A DNA stretch of 37,773 nt. Source: JBOGFC01 sp050742155. GTDB lineage: Bacteria > Actinomycetota > Acidimicrobiia > Spongiisociales > JALYHC01. The notes under the pieces are model-generated. The model was not told the origin of the DNA. It ran no database searches and saw only the letters and a program-made list of their open reading frames with translations. A program made the translations under genes and the position numbers. Shown piece after piece: positions 15,059 to 22,619 of this stretch (position 1 is its first letter; every line of letters starts with the position of its first letter). Location of the stretch: NCBI GenBank assembly GCA_050742155.1, contig JBOGFC010000034.1:1-37773 (forward strand), read 5' to 3'.

Positions 15059-16681
15059 CTAGCCGCCCAGGTAGGCCACCAGCGGGTCGTGGTCGCTGGT
15101 CGCCCAGCCGATGGAGGGGTCGTCCTCAAACACCGGAATCGGCACGTCACTGTCCAGCTTGGAGGAGTCCACCGCCGCCACCGTCACGTCCCCCGACACC
15201 ACGATGTGGTCGAGGAACTGGACCTTGCCCTCGAAGACGAAGCTGAAGCGTCGATCCTCGGGGATGCCGTTCACCGTGTTCTGGTAGCCGCCGGCGGTCA
15301 GCACCGCCAGCGTGGGGGAATCGCGGAAGGCGTTGAAGTCCCCCACCAGGAGGACACTGGGCAGGCCGTCCACGGCTTCTCGGAGGAACTCGGCCTGCTC
15401 CACCCGGCAGTCCTCGAAGAAGTCGTTCTCGGGGGTGCCGCCGAACTTGCTCTTGAAGTGGTTGCTGACGACCGTGTACGTGGTCGGGGTGCCGTGCGGG
15501 GTCACCTCGATGGCCAGCGGCACCCGGTCGTAGAGGAGATCCTCCGAGGCCCCGGCCTGGCAGACCTCGCTCTTTTGGTCCTTGCCCAACTGGCGGACGT
15601 TCCCCAATCGCACCTCGGTGACGTCCACCAGGAAGCCCACGTCTATTCCGCGCGGGTCGTTTCCCTCGAGAAGGACGGCCTGGTAATGGCCGGGGCTGCC
15701 TTGGCGGGCCCGGTAGAGGTTCGTCTCTCGGGCGATGTCCTCCAGCAGGCCCAGGTTCTCCACCTCCTGGACGGCCACCACCGCCGGGTCTCCCAGCTCG
15801 TCAATGAGGGCGCGGGCGATCTTGGCCCGCTTCACCGCCTGCTCCTCGAGCGAGATGGCCGGGACGGCCAGCTCCTCATCGGGGTCGAGCTCGTCGAAGA
15901 CGTTGAAGAGGTTCCAGGTGGCCACGCCGAGGGTGCCGGAGGGCTCGGGGGTGATGGCATGAGGCCGGTCCCCGGCTCCGATCACCGCCACCGACGACGG
16001 GTCCTCCACCTGCAGCTTGTAATTGTTGAAGCTGAAAGCGAGCGGCCCCACCGCGTCGAGCACCTGATCGAAGGCAAAGGTCATCACTCCTGGGCGGCTC
16101 ACCGAGTCGTCCAGGGCGAAGATCTCGGGGGCGAAGTCGAGGCGGTGCACTCGCTGGTCGATGGCGCCGGGAACCAGGAAGCTCTCCCCGAACCGGTTGG
16201 TGCCCACGTAGGTCTGGCCCTCCACCAGCCGGACGCGCATGTGCTCGAGCGACTCGTAGTAGAGGGCGACCGCCCGGGCGGAATCCGGATCGATGTCGGT
16301 GGGAACCGGCAGCGGGTTGCCCGAGGAGAGGACCGACTGGCTGCTCCGGCTGATCTGGGTGGAGCCGAAGAACTCGGAAACCCTGCCGGTCACTCGGACC
16401 TGGTCCCCGAGGCTCGGCTGCCCGCTTCGAGCGAAGACGAAGATGCCGTCGGAGGACTTTGGGTCCTCGTCGCAGCCTACGTCCTGCATCCAGACGCCGT
16501 TGAACTCCCTGGCGTAGACGAGGCCCTCGGTGGTCACGGACTGTCCGACCAACGGTGAGCTCTCGCCAGTGCCCTGGATCTCACAGATGGGTGTGTGGGA
16601 CGATCCCCAGGCCGCTGACCCGGACCACCCGGTCATTGCCAGCACGACGGCGAGCACTGCGACGCTACCTCGACCGAACAT
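15059..16681 (-). CDS. Secreted endonuclease/exonuclease/phosphatase-family nuclease
   Basis: This 540-residue protein starts with a Sec signal peptide (SVAVLAVVLAMTGWSGSAAWG, cleavage near residue 26). An N-terminal OB-like region follows (GQSVTTEGLVYAREFNGVWMQD, LGDQVRVTGRVSEFFGSTQI), as in the ExeM/NucH group of extracellular nucleases. The C-terminal domain has the complete metal-dependent motif set: ATWNLFNVFD, VVAVQEVEN, VVSNHFKSK, LVGDFNAFRDSP, FLDHIVVS and TSDHDPLVAYLGG. The likely role is extracellular DNA degradation for phosphate or nucleoside supply. No sortase signal or membrane anchor follows. ATG 16681 has a GGGGAGGGG site just upstream. It lies on the opposite strand between hutH and hutU. 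Confidence 0.9.
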   Translation of the reverse strand: MFGRGSVAVLAVVLAMTGWSGSAAWGSSHTPICEIQGTGESSPLVGQSVTTEGLVYAREFNGVWMQDVGCDEDPKSSDGIFVFARSGQPSLGDQVRVTGRVSEFFGSTQISRSSQSVLSSGNPLPVPTDIDPDSARAVALYYESLEHMRVRLVEGQTYVGTNRFGESFLVPGAIDQRVHRLDFAPEIFALDDSVSRPGVMTFAFDQVLDAVGPLAFSFNNYKLQVEDPSSVAVIGAGDRPHAITPEPSGTLGVATWNLFNVFDELDPDEELAVPAISLEEQAVKRAKIARALIDELGDPAVVAVQEVENLGLLEDIARETNLYRARQGSPGHYQAVLLEGNDPRGIDVGFLVDVTEVRLGNVRQLGKDQKSEVCQAGASEDLLYDRVPLAIEVTPHGTPTTYTVVSNHFKSKFGGTPENDFFEDCRVEQAEFLREAVDGLPSVLLVGDFNAFRDSPTLAVLTAGGYQNTVNGIPEDRRFSFVFEGKVQFLDHIVVSGDVTVAAVDSSKLDSDVPIPVFEDDPSIGWATSDHDPLVAYLGG

Positions 16682-16752
16682 GAGCCCCTCCCCTAGCCGG
16701 CGACGATGCCGGCCACTCTACGCGCTGGTCGCGAGCCGGCGCCAATCGGGGG

Positions 16753-16758
16753 TACGCT
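16753..16758 (+). promoter_or_regulatory. Putative -10 box of hutU (leaderless)
   Basis: TACGCT lies 7 nt before the ATG at 16766 and there is no ribosome binding site. The identical hexamer stands at the same distance before hutI and the macrodomain gene. Confidence 0.5.
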
Positions 16759-16765
16759 TGGACGA

Positions 16766-18418
16766 ATGGCCGGATCGCAGCCGGTGCGGGCCCCGCGTGG
16801 GCCGGAGCTGCACACCAAGGGTTGGCTCCAGGAGGCGGCGCTGCGCTGCCTGATGAACAACCTCGACCCCGAGGTGGCCGAGGATCCCTCCGAGCTGGTG
16901 GTCTACGGCGGCCGAGGCAAGGCGGCCCGGAGCTGGGAGGCTTTCTCGGCCATCGTCTCCAGCCTCCAGCAGCTCGGGGACGAGGAGACCCTCTTGGTGC
17001 AGTCCGGCAAGCCGGTGGGGATCTTCCCGACCCACCGGATGGCCCCCCGGGTGCTGATCGCCAACAGCCTGCTCGTCCCCGACTGGGCCACCTGGGAGCA
17101 CTTCTGGGAGCTGGAGGCGGCTGGCCTCATGATGTACGGGCAGATGACGGCCGGCTCCTGGATCTACATCGGCACGCAGGGGATCTTGCAGGGGACCTAC
17201 CAAACCTTCGCCGCCGTCGCCGAGCAGCGCTTCGGTGGCACGCTCCGGGGAACCCTGACCCTGACCGCCGGCCTGGGGGGCATGGGAGGCGCCCAGCCGC
17301 TGGCCGTCACCCTGAACGAGGGGGCGGCGCTGGTGGTGGAGGTCGACCCGGCCCGCCTCCGGCGCCGGCTGGAGAGCGGCTACCTGGATGAAGCGGCCGG
17401 CTCGGTGGGCGAGGGCATCCGTCGGGCCGTCCGGGCCAAGCATGAGGGACGGCCGCTCTCGGTGGGCGTGATGGGGAACGCCGCCGAGCTGTTCCCCGAG
17501 CTGCTCGACCAGGGCCTGGAGGCCGACATCGTCACCGACCAGACCTCCGCTCATGATCCCCTCAACGGCTACATCCCCAAGGGTTACACCCTCGAGGAAG
17601 CGGCCGCGTTGCGCGGCAAGGACGCCCAGCGCTACGTCGAGGAGGCGCGCGCCTCCATGGCCGAACACTGCCGGGCCATGGTGGGGTTCCAGAAGGGCGG
17701 GGCGGAGGTCTTTGACTACGGCAACAACCTGCGCGGCGAGGCCCGCCTCGGTGGCTTCGCCGATGCCTTCGCCTACCCCGGCTTCGTGCCGGCCTACCTG
17801 CGGCCGCTCTTCTGCGAGGGGAAGGGCCCCTTCCGGTGGATCGCCCTTTCCGGTGACCCGGCTGACATTGCCCGCACCGACCGGGCGGTGGCCGAGCTGT
17901 TTCCCGAGGACGCGGTCCTGCAGCGGTGGCTGCGGCTGGCCCGGGAACGGGTCCCCTTCCAGGGCTTGCCGGCCCGCATTTGCTGGCTCGGCTATGGGGA
18001 ACGGCACCGGGCCGGGCTGGCCTTCAACCGACTGGTCCGTGGGGGAGAGCTCCAGGCCCCGGTGGTGATCGGCCGGGACCACCTGGACTCCGGCTCGGTG
18101 GCCTCTCCGTACCGCGAGACGGAGGCCATGGCCGACGGGTCGGATGCGGTGGCCGATTGGCCGATCCTCAACGCCCTGCTCAACACCGCTTCAGGGGCGG
18201 CCTGGGTGGCGGTCCATCACGGAGGCGGGGTGGGGATGGGAAAGTCGATCCACGCCGGAGCCCAGGTGGTGGCCGACGGCACCGACGAAGGCGATCGGCG
18301 GCTGGAGCTGGTCCTCACCAACGACCCCGGTACCGGGGTGATGCGCCACGCCGACGCCGGCTACGACCGGGCCAGGGAAGTGGCCCGGGAGCGCGGGGTG
18401 CGCACGCCCCTGGTCTAA
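16766..18418 (+). CDS. hutU: Urocanate hydratase
   Basis: This 550-residue enzyme adds water to urocanate to give imidazolone propionate, with tightly bound NAD+ as electrophile. Family blocks are continuous: the N-terminal VYGGRGKAARSWEAF, LLVQSGKPVGIFPTH, GTQGILQGTYQTFAAVA, the nucleotide-binding LTAGLGGMGGAQPLAVT, DQTSAHDPLNGYIPKGY, PFRWIALSGDP and, at the active-site cysteine, LPARICWLGYGERHRAGLAFN. The C-terminal GGGVGMGKSIHAGAQVVADG is also present. The frame is open back to 16706, but ATG 16766 gives the usual N-terminus and has a -10 box 7 nt upstream. The stop is followed by two tandem R3 repeats. It is separated from hutI by a gene on the opposite strand. Confidence 0.97.
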   Translation: MAGSQPVRAPRGPELHTKGWLQEAALRCLMNNLDPEVAEDPSELVVYGGRGKAARSWEAFSAIVSSLQQLGDEETLLVQSGKPVGIFPTHRMAPRVLIANSLLVPDWATWEHFWELEAAGLMMYGQMTAGSWIYIGTQGILQGTYQTFAAVAEQRFGGTLRGTLTLTAGLGGMGGAQPLAVTLNEGAALVVEVDPARLRRRLESGYLDEAAGSVGEGIRRAVRAKHEGRPLSVGVMGNAAELFPELLDQGLEADIVTDQTSAHDPLNGYIPKGYTLEEAAALRGKDAQRYVEEARASMAEHCRAMVGFQKGGAEVFDYGNNLRGEARLGGFADAFAYPGFVPAYLRPLFCEGKGPFRWIALSGDPADIARTDRAVAELFPEDAVLQRWLRLARERVPFQGLPARICWLGYGERHRAGLAFNRLVRGGELQAPVVIGRDHLDSGSVASPYRETEAMADGSDAVADWPILNALLNTASGAAWVAVHHGGGVGMGKSIHAGAQVVADGTDEGDRRLELVLTNDPGTGVMRHADAGYDRAREVARERGVRTPLV

Positions 18419-18427
18419 GCGAGGCCA

Positions 18428-18483
18428 AACCGCGGGCGGTTACGCGCCGGAGAGGCGCGCAGGAACCCTGGGTTCGTCGGGGG
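18428..18483 (+). repeat. Palindromic repeat R3, copy 1
   Basis: The unit holds three hairpins in series: AACCGC-GG-GCGGTT, CGCGCC-GGAGA-GGCGCG and GAACCC-T-GGGTTC, ending TTCGTCGGGGG. It starts 9 nt after the hutU stop codon, so the hairpins may also protect or terminate the hutU transcript. It is repeated with a 60-bp period at 18488. Confidence 0.85.
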
Positions 18484-18487
18484 CTCG

Positions 18488-18541
18488 AACCGCGGGCGGT
18501 TACGCGCCGGAGAGGCGCGCAGGAACCCTGGGTTCGTCGGG
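18488..18541 (+). repeat. Palindromic repeat R3, copy 2
   Basis: This copy is identical to copy 1 over at least 54 bp and lies in tandem with it. It encodes the end and stop codon of the opposite-strand AbiEi-like gene, whose last residues (DEPRVPARLSGA) are translated from the repeat. Confidence 0.85.
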
Positions 18542-19471
18542 TGCGGCCAAGGCTCGCCGGACTTCCGCGCAGACCGCACCCGGTTCCTCCCTCAAACGAG
18601 CCCAAGTGAAACGAAGCACTCGCCAGCCCGCCGAAACCGCTGCGTTGTCGCGTCGGCGGTCGTTCTCGAAGTCCCGCTGGCGGCCATGCCAGCGGCGGCC
18701 GTCCAGCTCGATGATGAGTCGGGCCTCGGGAAGCGCCAAGTCCACGCGTTCATCCGGGTTCCACGGTGCGGGGTACTGACAAACCGGGTTCGGCAGTCCG
18801 GCGGAGCCGAATACCTGCAATGCAAGCCTTTCCAGGCGGCTGTGCGGGACCACTTCTCGCCCGTCTCGGGTCAGGAGGAGCTCACGCAATGCCGCTACCC
18901 CAGGCTTTCCTCGCCGAGCGATGAGCCCCAGATGTTCGTGGATGTCATCGATGGCGCAACGCCGCGCAACCAGTCCCTCCTCGAGCACCTGCTCGAGATG
19001 GGCCGGGTGAAGGACGGCTGCCAGGTCGATGATGGTGCGAGCGACTGTGGTTACCGGCAGGTCGTCCACCTCGGTGACATGCTCGGGAGCCAAATCGTCT
19101 GTACGGTGCACGACAACGCCTGGGAAGACGTGAGTCGTACGGGCAGCCACGGTGACCGCCAGTGGGATGTTGGGGACATATTCGAGCAGGTGAAGCCGTC
19201 CGGCGGACTGGTGGGATACGATCGCCTGGGGAAGGCTTGCCACGGCGGCGGCGAGATGGGCGTGGCGCGGTCCACCTCCCAGCTGGTAGACACCCGTTGC
19301 CAGGCGAGTCCAAAGCCCGCAGCGCACCCTCGTCTGGATCATTCGGTCGCTCAGGCCTGCCTGTATTGCCTCCCTCCTGGTTATCACGTTGTGACGTCGG
19401 GAAGCCATTTCCCGAGCCCGCTGATCCGGTAGTCCGTTCATGGGCTGCATCATGCAATGGGGGTGTGACAT
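18500..19471 (-). CDS. AbiEi-like N-terminal domain protein with C-terminal DUF559 nuclease-like domain
   Basis: This 323-residue protein begins with a winged-helix-like region (RRHNVITRREAIQAGLSDRMIQTRVRCG), then GVYQLGG and the SHQSAGRLHLL and LPVTTVARTIIDLAA blocks typical of AbiEi-type 'antitoxin' proteins of type IV systems. The C-terminus (from about 235) is a DUF559/Vsr-like PD-(D/E)xK fold: ERVDLALPEARLIIELDGRRWHG and VSAGWRVLRFTW, with the acidic residues and the IIELDG strand intact. No AbiEii toxin is adjacent, as for many solitary actinobacterial copies, so a toxin-antitoxin role is unproven; a nuclease or DNA-repair role is possible. ATG 19471 lies 4 nt from an R3 repeat. Later ATGs at 19441 and about 19411 (MASRRHN) are possible starts. 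The gene looks less G+C-rich than its neighbours. Confidence 0.82.
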   Translation of the reverse strand: MSHPHCMMQPMNGLPDQRAREMASRRHNVITRREAIQAGLSDRMIQTRVRCGLWTRLATGVYQLGGGPRHAHLAAAVASLPQAIVSHQSAGRLHLLEYVPNIPLAVTVAARTTHVFPGVVVHRTDDLAPEHVTEVDDLPVTTVARTIIDLAAVLHPAHLEQVLEEGLVARRCAIDDIHEHLGLIARRGKPGVAALRELLLTRDGREVVPHSRLERLALQVFGSAGLPNPVCQYPAPWNPDERVDLALPEARLIIELDGRRWHGRQRDFENDRRRDNAAVSAGWRVLRFTWARLREEPGAVCAEVRRALAAPDEPRVPARLSGA

Positions 19472-19475
19472 CCTG

Positions 19476-19531
19476 AACCGCGGGCGGCTACGCGCCGGAG
19501 AGGCGCGCAGGAACCCTGGGTTCGTCGGGGG
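19476..19531 (+). repeat. Palindromic repeat R3, copy 3
   Basis: This is a third copy in the same orientation, with one change (GGCTA for GGTTA) that weakens its first hairpin. It lies between the AbiEi-like gene start and hutI, immediately before the hutI -10 box. With copies 1 and 2 it brackets the AbiEi-like gene. Confidence 0.85.
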
Positions 19532-19535
19532 CCGA

Positions 19536-19541
19536 TACGCT
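19536..19541 (+). promoter_or_regulatory. Putative -10 box of hutI (leaderless)
   Basis: TACGCT lies 7 nt before GTG 19549, with no ribosome binding site. It begins 4 nt after R3 copy 3, so the region upstream, including any -35 site, falls inside the repeat. Confidence 0.5.
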
Positions 19542-19548
19542 GTCGGTC

Positions 19549-20763
19549 GTGGCCGGCCTCCTCCTCACCCGCATCGGGCAGCTGGTGACCAACGCCCCCG
19601 GGGCGCGGGACCTGGTCGGGACGATCGACGATGCGGCGGTGGCCATCGAGGATGGCCGGGTGGCCTGGGCCGGGCCCGAGGACGACCTGCCAAGGAGCCA
19701 CCAGTCTCTGCCGGTGCTGGACTGCGAGGGAAGGGCGGTCCTGCCCGGTTTCGTGGACCCCCACACCCACCTGGTGTTCGCCGGCGACCGCGCCGACGAG
19801 TTCGCCCGCCGCCTGGAGGGAGAGTCCTACGAGCAGGTGCTGGCCTCGGGGGGCGGCATCCACCGGACGGTGCGGGAGACCCGGGCCGCCGAGCGCGCCG
19901 AGCTGGTTGATCAGGCCGAGGTCCGCCTACGGCGCATGCTGGCCCACGGCACCACCACCGTGGAGGTCAAGTCCGGGTATGGCTTAGAGACTGACACCGA
20001 GCGGCGCATCCTGGAGACGGTGGCCGAGCTGGCGAGACGGGTGCCGATGGAGCTGGTCGGCACCTTTCTCGGAGGGCACCTGGTCCCCGAGGAGTACGAA
20101 GGAGACCGGGAGGGCTACTTGAAGCTGGTGGAGGAGGAGATGCTCCCCGCCTGCGCCCCCCTGGCCCGCTACTGCGACGTGTTCTGCGACCGGGGAGCGT
20201 TCACCGTCGAGGAGGCGCGTCGGCTGCTGGCGGCGGGAGCCCGCCACGGCCTGCGCCCCCGCCTCCACGCCAACGAGCTGGGGTCGACCGGCGGAGCCCG
20301 CCTGGCGGCCGAGCTGGGAGCCGTGTCGGCCGACCACCTGGCCTTCCTGGACGGGGAGGAGATCGCCGGGTTGCGGGGGGCCGGTACGGTGGCGGTGCTG
20401 CTGCCGGCCACCTCGTTCTCCCTGGGGGGCGCACGCTATGCGCCCGGGCGCCAGCTCTGGGACGGGAGGGTCACCGTGGCGCTGGGAACCGACTGCAACC
20501 CGGGCACCTCCTACACAGAGAGCATGCCCTTCGTCATCGCCCTGGCATGCGCGGAGATGGGGCTCAGCCCCGCCCAAGCCCTGTGGTCGGCCACCCGCGG
20601 TGGGGCGCTGGCCCTGGAGGAGCCGGCCAAGGGCTGGCTGGGGCCGGGATCGGCCGGCGACCTGGTGGTGCTGGACGCCCCTTCCTATCTGCACCTTTCC
20701 TACCGTCCCGGCTCCAACCTGGCTTGGAAAGTGGTCAAGGGAGGCGAGGTGGTTGTGACGTGA
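19549..20763 (+). CDS. hutI: Imidazolonepropionase
   Basis: The 404-residue product opens the imidazolone ring to form N-formimidoyl-glutamate, the third step of histidine breakdown. It is an amidohydrolase. Metal ligands are in FVDPHTHLVFAG, the substrate-binding segment is EVKSGYGLETDTE, and HANELGSTGGARLAAELGA, SADHL and ALGTDCNPGTSYTESMP complete the site. Length is normal. GTG 19549 begins the conserved sequence and is preceded by a TACGCT box at 7 nt. It is followed by a phosphodiesterase gene whose start overlaps its stop by 4 nt. Its product would be the substrate of the arginase-fold enzyme at 12508. Confidence 0.96.
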   Translation: MAGLLLTRIGQLVTNAPGARDLVGTIDDAAVAIEDGRVAWAGPEDDLPRSHQSLPVLDCEGRAVLPGFVDPHTHLVFAGDRADEFARRLEGESYEQVLASGGGIHRTVRETRAAERAELVDQAEVRLRRMLAHGTTTVEVKSGYGLETDTERRILETVAELARRVPMELVGTFLGGHLVPEEYEGDREGYLKLVEEEMLPACAPLARYCDVFCDRGAFTVEEARRLLAAGARHGLRPRLHANELGSTGGARLAAELGAVSADHLAFLDGEEIAGLRGAGTVAVLLPATSFSLGGARYAPGRQLWDGRVTVALGTDCNPGTSYTESMPFVIALACAEMGLSPAQALWSATRGGALALEEPAKGWLGPGSAGDLVVLDAPSYLHLSYRPGSNLAWKVVKGGEVVVT

Positions 20764-21542
20764 ACCACCTGCCTTTCTTTACCCAGGAGCACCCCATCGC
20801 CACCGCCCACCGGGGAGGCGCCCGGCTCTGGCCGGAGAACACGCTGGTGGCCTTCCGGGAGGCGGTGGAGCTGGGATACCGCTTCCTGGAGACCGACCTC
20901 CACACCACCCGCGACGGAGTGCTGGTCTGCCTGCACGACCATTGGCTGGACCGGACCACGGACGGCCGCGGTCCGGTCTGGGAGCGCGACTGGGAGGAGG
21001 TGGCCCGGCTCGACGCCGCCCACCACTTCCGCCCGGAGGAGGGCCACCCGTGGCGGGGCCGCGGGGCCGGGGTGCCTCGCCTGGACGAGGTGGTCCGCGA
21101 GCTGCCCGAGACCTACTTCACCCTGGAGCTCAAGCAGGATGGCATCGAGGGGCCCCTGGCCGAGCTGATCGGCCGCTTCGACCTCTGGGACAGGGTCCTG
21201 GTCGGCTCCTTCAGCGACCGACGCCTGCGCCGCTTCCGCCGCCTGAGCGGTGGGCGGGTGGTCACCTCGGCCGGTGAACGGGAGTCGACCCGGGTATGGG
21301 CGGCTTCCCGGACGGGCCTTTCCCTGCCCAGCCGGGCCGATGCCCTGCAGCTCCCCATGTACCGGCGGCGGACGCGAGTGGTGGACGCCCGGCTGGTGGC
21401 CGCCGCCCACCGGACCGGAAGACAGGTGCACGTGTGGACCATCGACGACCCGGAGACGATGCACGAGCTGCTCGACCTCGGGGTCGACGGGATCATCACC
21501 GACCGCCCCGACATCCTCCGGCAGGTGCTGGCGCAGCAATAG
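20760..21542 (+). CDS. Glycerophosphodiester phosphodiesterase family protein
   Basis: This 260-residue TIM-barrel protein has the GDPD motifs: AHRGG with His17, PENT with Glu26, ETDLHTTRDG with Glu44 and Asp46, and LHDHWLDRTT with His59. FTLELKQD and the C-terminal HVWTIDDPETMHELLDLGVDGIITDRPD are also present. It should hydrolyse glycerophosphodiesters to glycerol 3-phosphate and an alcohol. There is no signal peptide, so it is probably cytoplasmic. GTG 20760 overlaps the hutI stop (GTGA), which indicates translational coupling although the functions are unrelated. Confidence 0.92.
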   Translation: MNHLPFFTQEHPIATAHRGGARLWPENTLVAFREAVELGYRFLETDLHTTRDGVLVCLHDHWLDRTTDGRGPVWERDWEEVARLDAAHHFRPEEGHPWRGRGAGVPRLDEVVRELPETYFTLELKQDGIEGPLAELIGRFDLWDRVLVGSFSDRRLRRFRRLSGGRVVTSAGERESTRVWAASRTGLSLPSRADALQLPMYRRRTRVVDARLVAAAHRTGRQVHVWTIDDPETMHELLDLGVDGIITDRPDILRQVLAQQ

Positions 21543-21557
21543 CCGAACACGGGCCGC

Positions 21558-22103
21558 CTACAGCCCCGCCGCGAACTCCTCGGCGGTCGCCCGGTCGTAG
21601 CCGACCAACCGGACCTCGTCGAGCTCTCCCGGGTGCGCCTCCAGCCAGCCGGCTACCTGGTCGGCGATGGCGGCGGTGGCCTCGGGGCGCGGATAGCCGA
21701 AGACGCCGGCCGAGATGGCCGGGAAGGCGACGGAGCGCGCTCCGTGGGCGGCAGCGGTATCGAGGGCGGCCGACACCGCGCGGCGGAGGAGCCCTTCGTT
21801 GTCCTGCCCCTGGCGGTAGCGAGGACCTACCGCGTGCACCAACCAACGGGCGGGCAGCGTGCCTCCCGTGGTGACGGCGGCGGTCCCGGTGGCGACCGGA
21901 CCGTGCTCGGCCACCCATCGGTCCGACTCCTCTTGGATATCCTTCCCGCCCGCCCCGGCGATGGCCGCGGCCACCCCTCCCCCGTGCTGGAGGTGCTCGT
22001 TGGCGGCATTGACGATGGCGTCGGTGTGCTGCGCCGTCAGGTCCCCCTCCACCACCACGATGCGCGCCCCGCCCACGTCCTTGCGGCCCACCTCATTGTC
22101 CAT
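21558..22103 (-). CDS. Macrodomain protein (ADP-ribose binding or hydrolysing)
   Basis: This 181-residue single-domain protein has the macrodomain signatures EGDLTAQHTDAIVNAANEHL (residues 19-38), then HGGGVAAAIAGAGG, and the later loop FPAISAGVFGYP. These bind ADP-ribose or O-acetyl-ADP-ribose. Bacterial relatives deacetylate O-acetyl-ADP-ribose or remove ADP-ribose from proteins. The Asn35 region and the GGGV loop of the catalytic MacroD-type proteins are kept. No ADP-ribosyltransferase or NAD-related partner is adjacent. ATG 22103 was chosen over longer readings because TACGCT lies exactly 7 nt upstream. It diverges from the next gene with only 33 nt between starts. Confidence 0.93.
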   Translation of the reverse strand: MDNEVGRKDVGGARIVVVEGDLTAQHTDAIVNAANEHLQHGGGVAAAIAGAGGKDIQEESDRWVAEHGPVATGTAAVTTGGTLPARWLVHAVGPRYRQGQDNEGLLRRAVSAALDTAAAHGARSVAFPAISAGVFGYPRPEATAAIADQVAGWLEAHPGELDEVRLVGYDRATAEEFAAGL

Positions 22104-22110
22104 GGCGCTC

Positions 22111-22129
22111 AGCGTAGGCGCAGTACATT
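22111..22129. promoter_or_regulatory. Divergent pair of putative -10 boxes (leaderless in both directions)
   Basis: On the minus strand TACGCT (22111-22116) lies 7 nt before the macrodomain ATG. On the plus strand TACATT (22124-22129) lies 7 nt before ATG 22137. Neither gene has a ribosome binding site. Any -35 contact for one promoter would lie inside the other gene. Confidence 0.5.
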
Positions 22130-22136
22130 GGCGGGA

Positions 22137-22616
22137 ATGACCTGGCTGCTGGCCCTGCTGGCCTCGATCACCCTCTCCCCGCCCTTTGGAGAGGCGACCG
22201 CCTCGGCCCGGCCCCTCCCGGAGGGCCGCCTCGAGATCGAGATCGAGATCGAGGTGGATGGGCGCCCCACCACAGTGGTGGCCCACCTGATGAACCCAGG
22301 CGGGGAGGCGCGGGCCGTGGCGCTGGCGCCGCGCGGCCCGGGCCGCTTCGGCGGGATGGCTGAGATCGATCCGGTCAACCTGGCGGTCGTCTTCGAGGCG
22401 TTGTACCTGCACGGCGTCTCCGAGCTCTCCGAGGCCACCACCCTCCAGGCGATGGGCGTGGACTTCGAGGCGCTCAGGCCCTCACTGCCCGCCCAGACGT
22501 CCGGGCGAGGCTTGAGCCCGGCCACCAAGCAGTGGGGGTGGGCGGCGGTGGCCTTCGGAGCTGTGGCGCTGGCACTGCTCGCCCTGTGGACGGTGGGCGA
22601 GCCGTCCGAGGAGTGA
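22137..22616 (+). CDS. Hypothetical exported protein with C-terminal membrane anchor
   Basis: This 159-residue protein is not recognised. It begins with a probable signal sequence (MTWLLALLASITLSPPFGEA). A central domain has an alternating charged strand (RLEIEIEIEVDGR) and PTTVVAHLMNPG. It ends with a membrane helix (WGWAAVAFGAVALALLALWTV) and a short acidic tail. It is probably an extracytoplasmic domain tethered to the membrane. It converges closely with the MFS gene at 22620 (3 nt between stops). ATG 22137 is supported by TACATT 7 nt upstream. Confidence 0.65.
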   Translation: MTWLLALLASITLSPPFGEATASARPLPEGRLEIEIEIEVDGRPTTVVAHLMNPGGEARAVALAPRGPGRFGGMAEIDPVNLAVVFEALYLHGVSELSEATTLQAMGVDFEALRPSLPAQTSGRGLSPATKQWGWAAVAFGAVALALLALWTVGEPSEE

Positions 22617-22619
22617 GCT

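Noticed and set aside
15089..16558. 489-codon plus-strand frame opposite the secreted nuclease
   Set aside because: Shadow frame; the minus-strand nuclease has a signal peptide and all catalytic motifs.
18428..18541. CRISPR array or tRNA genes in the tandem R3 units
   Set aside because: There are no unique spacers, the copies are internally palindromic, and no acceptor stem/anticodon arrangement can be drawn.
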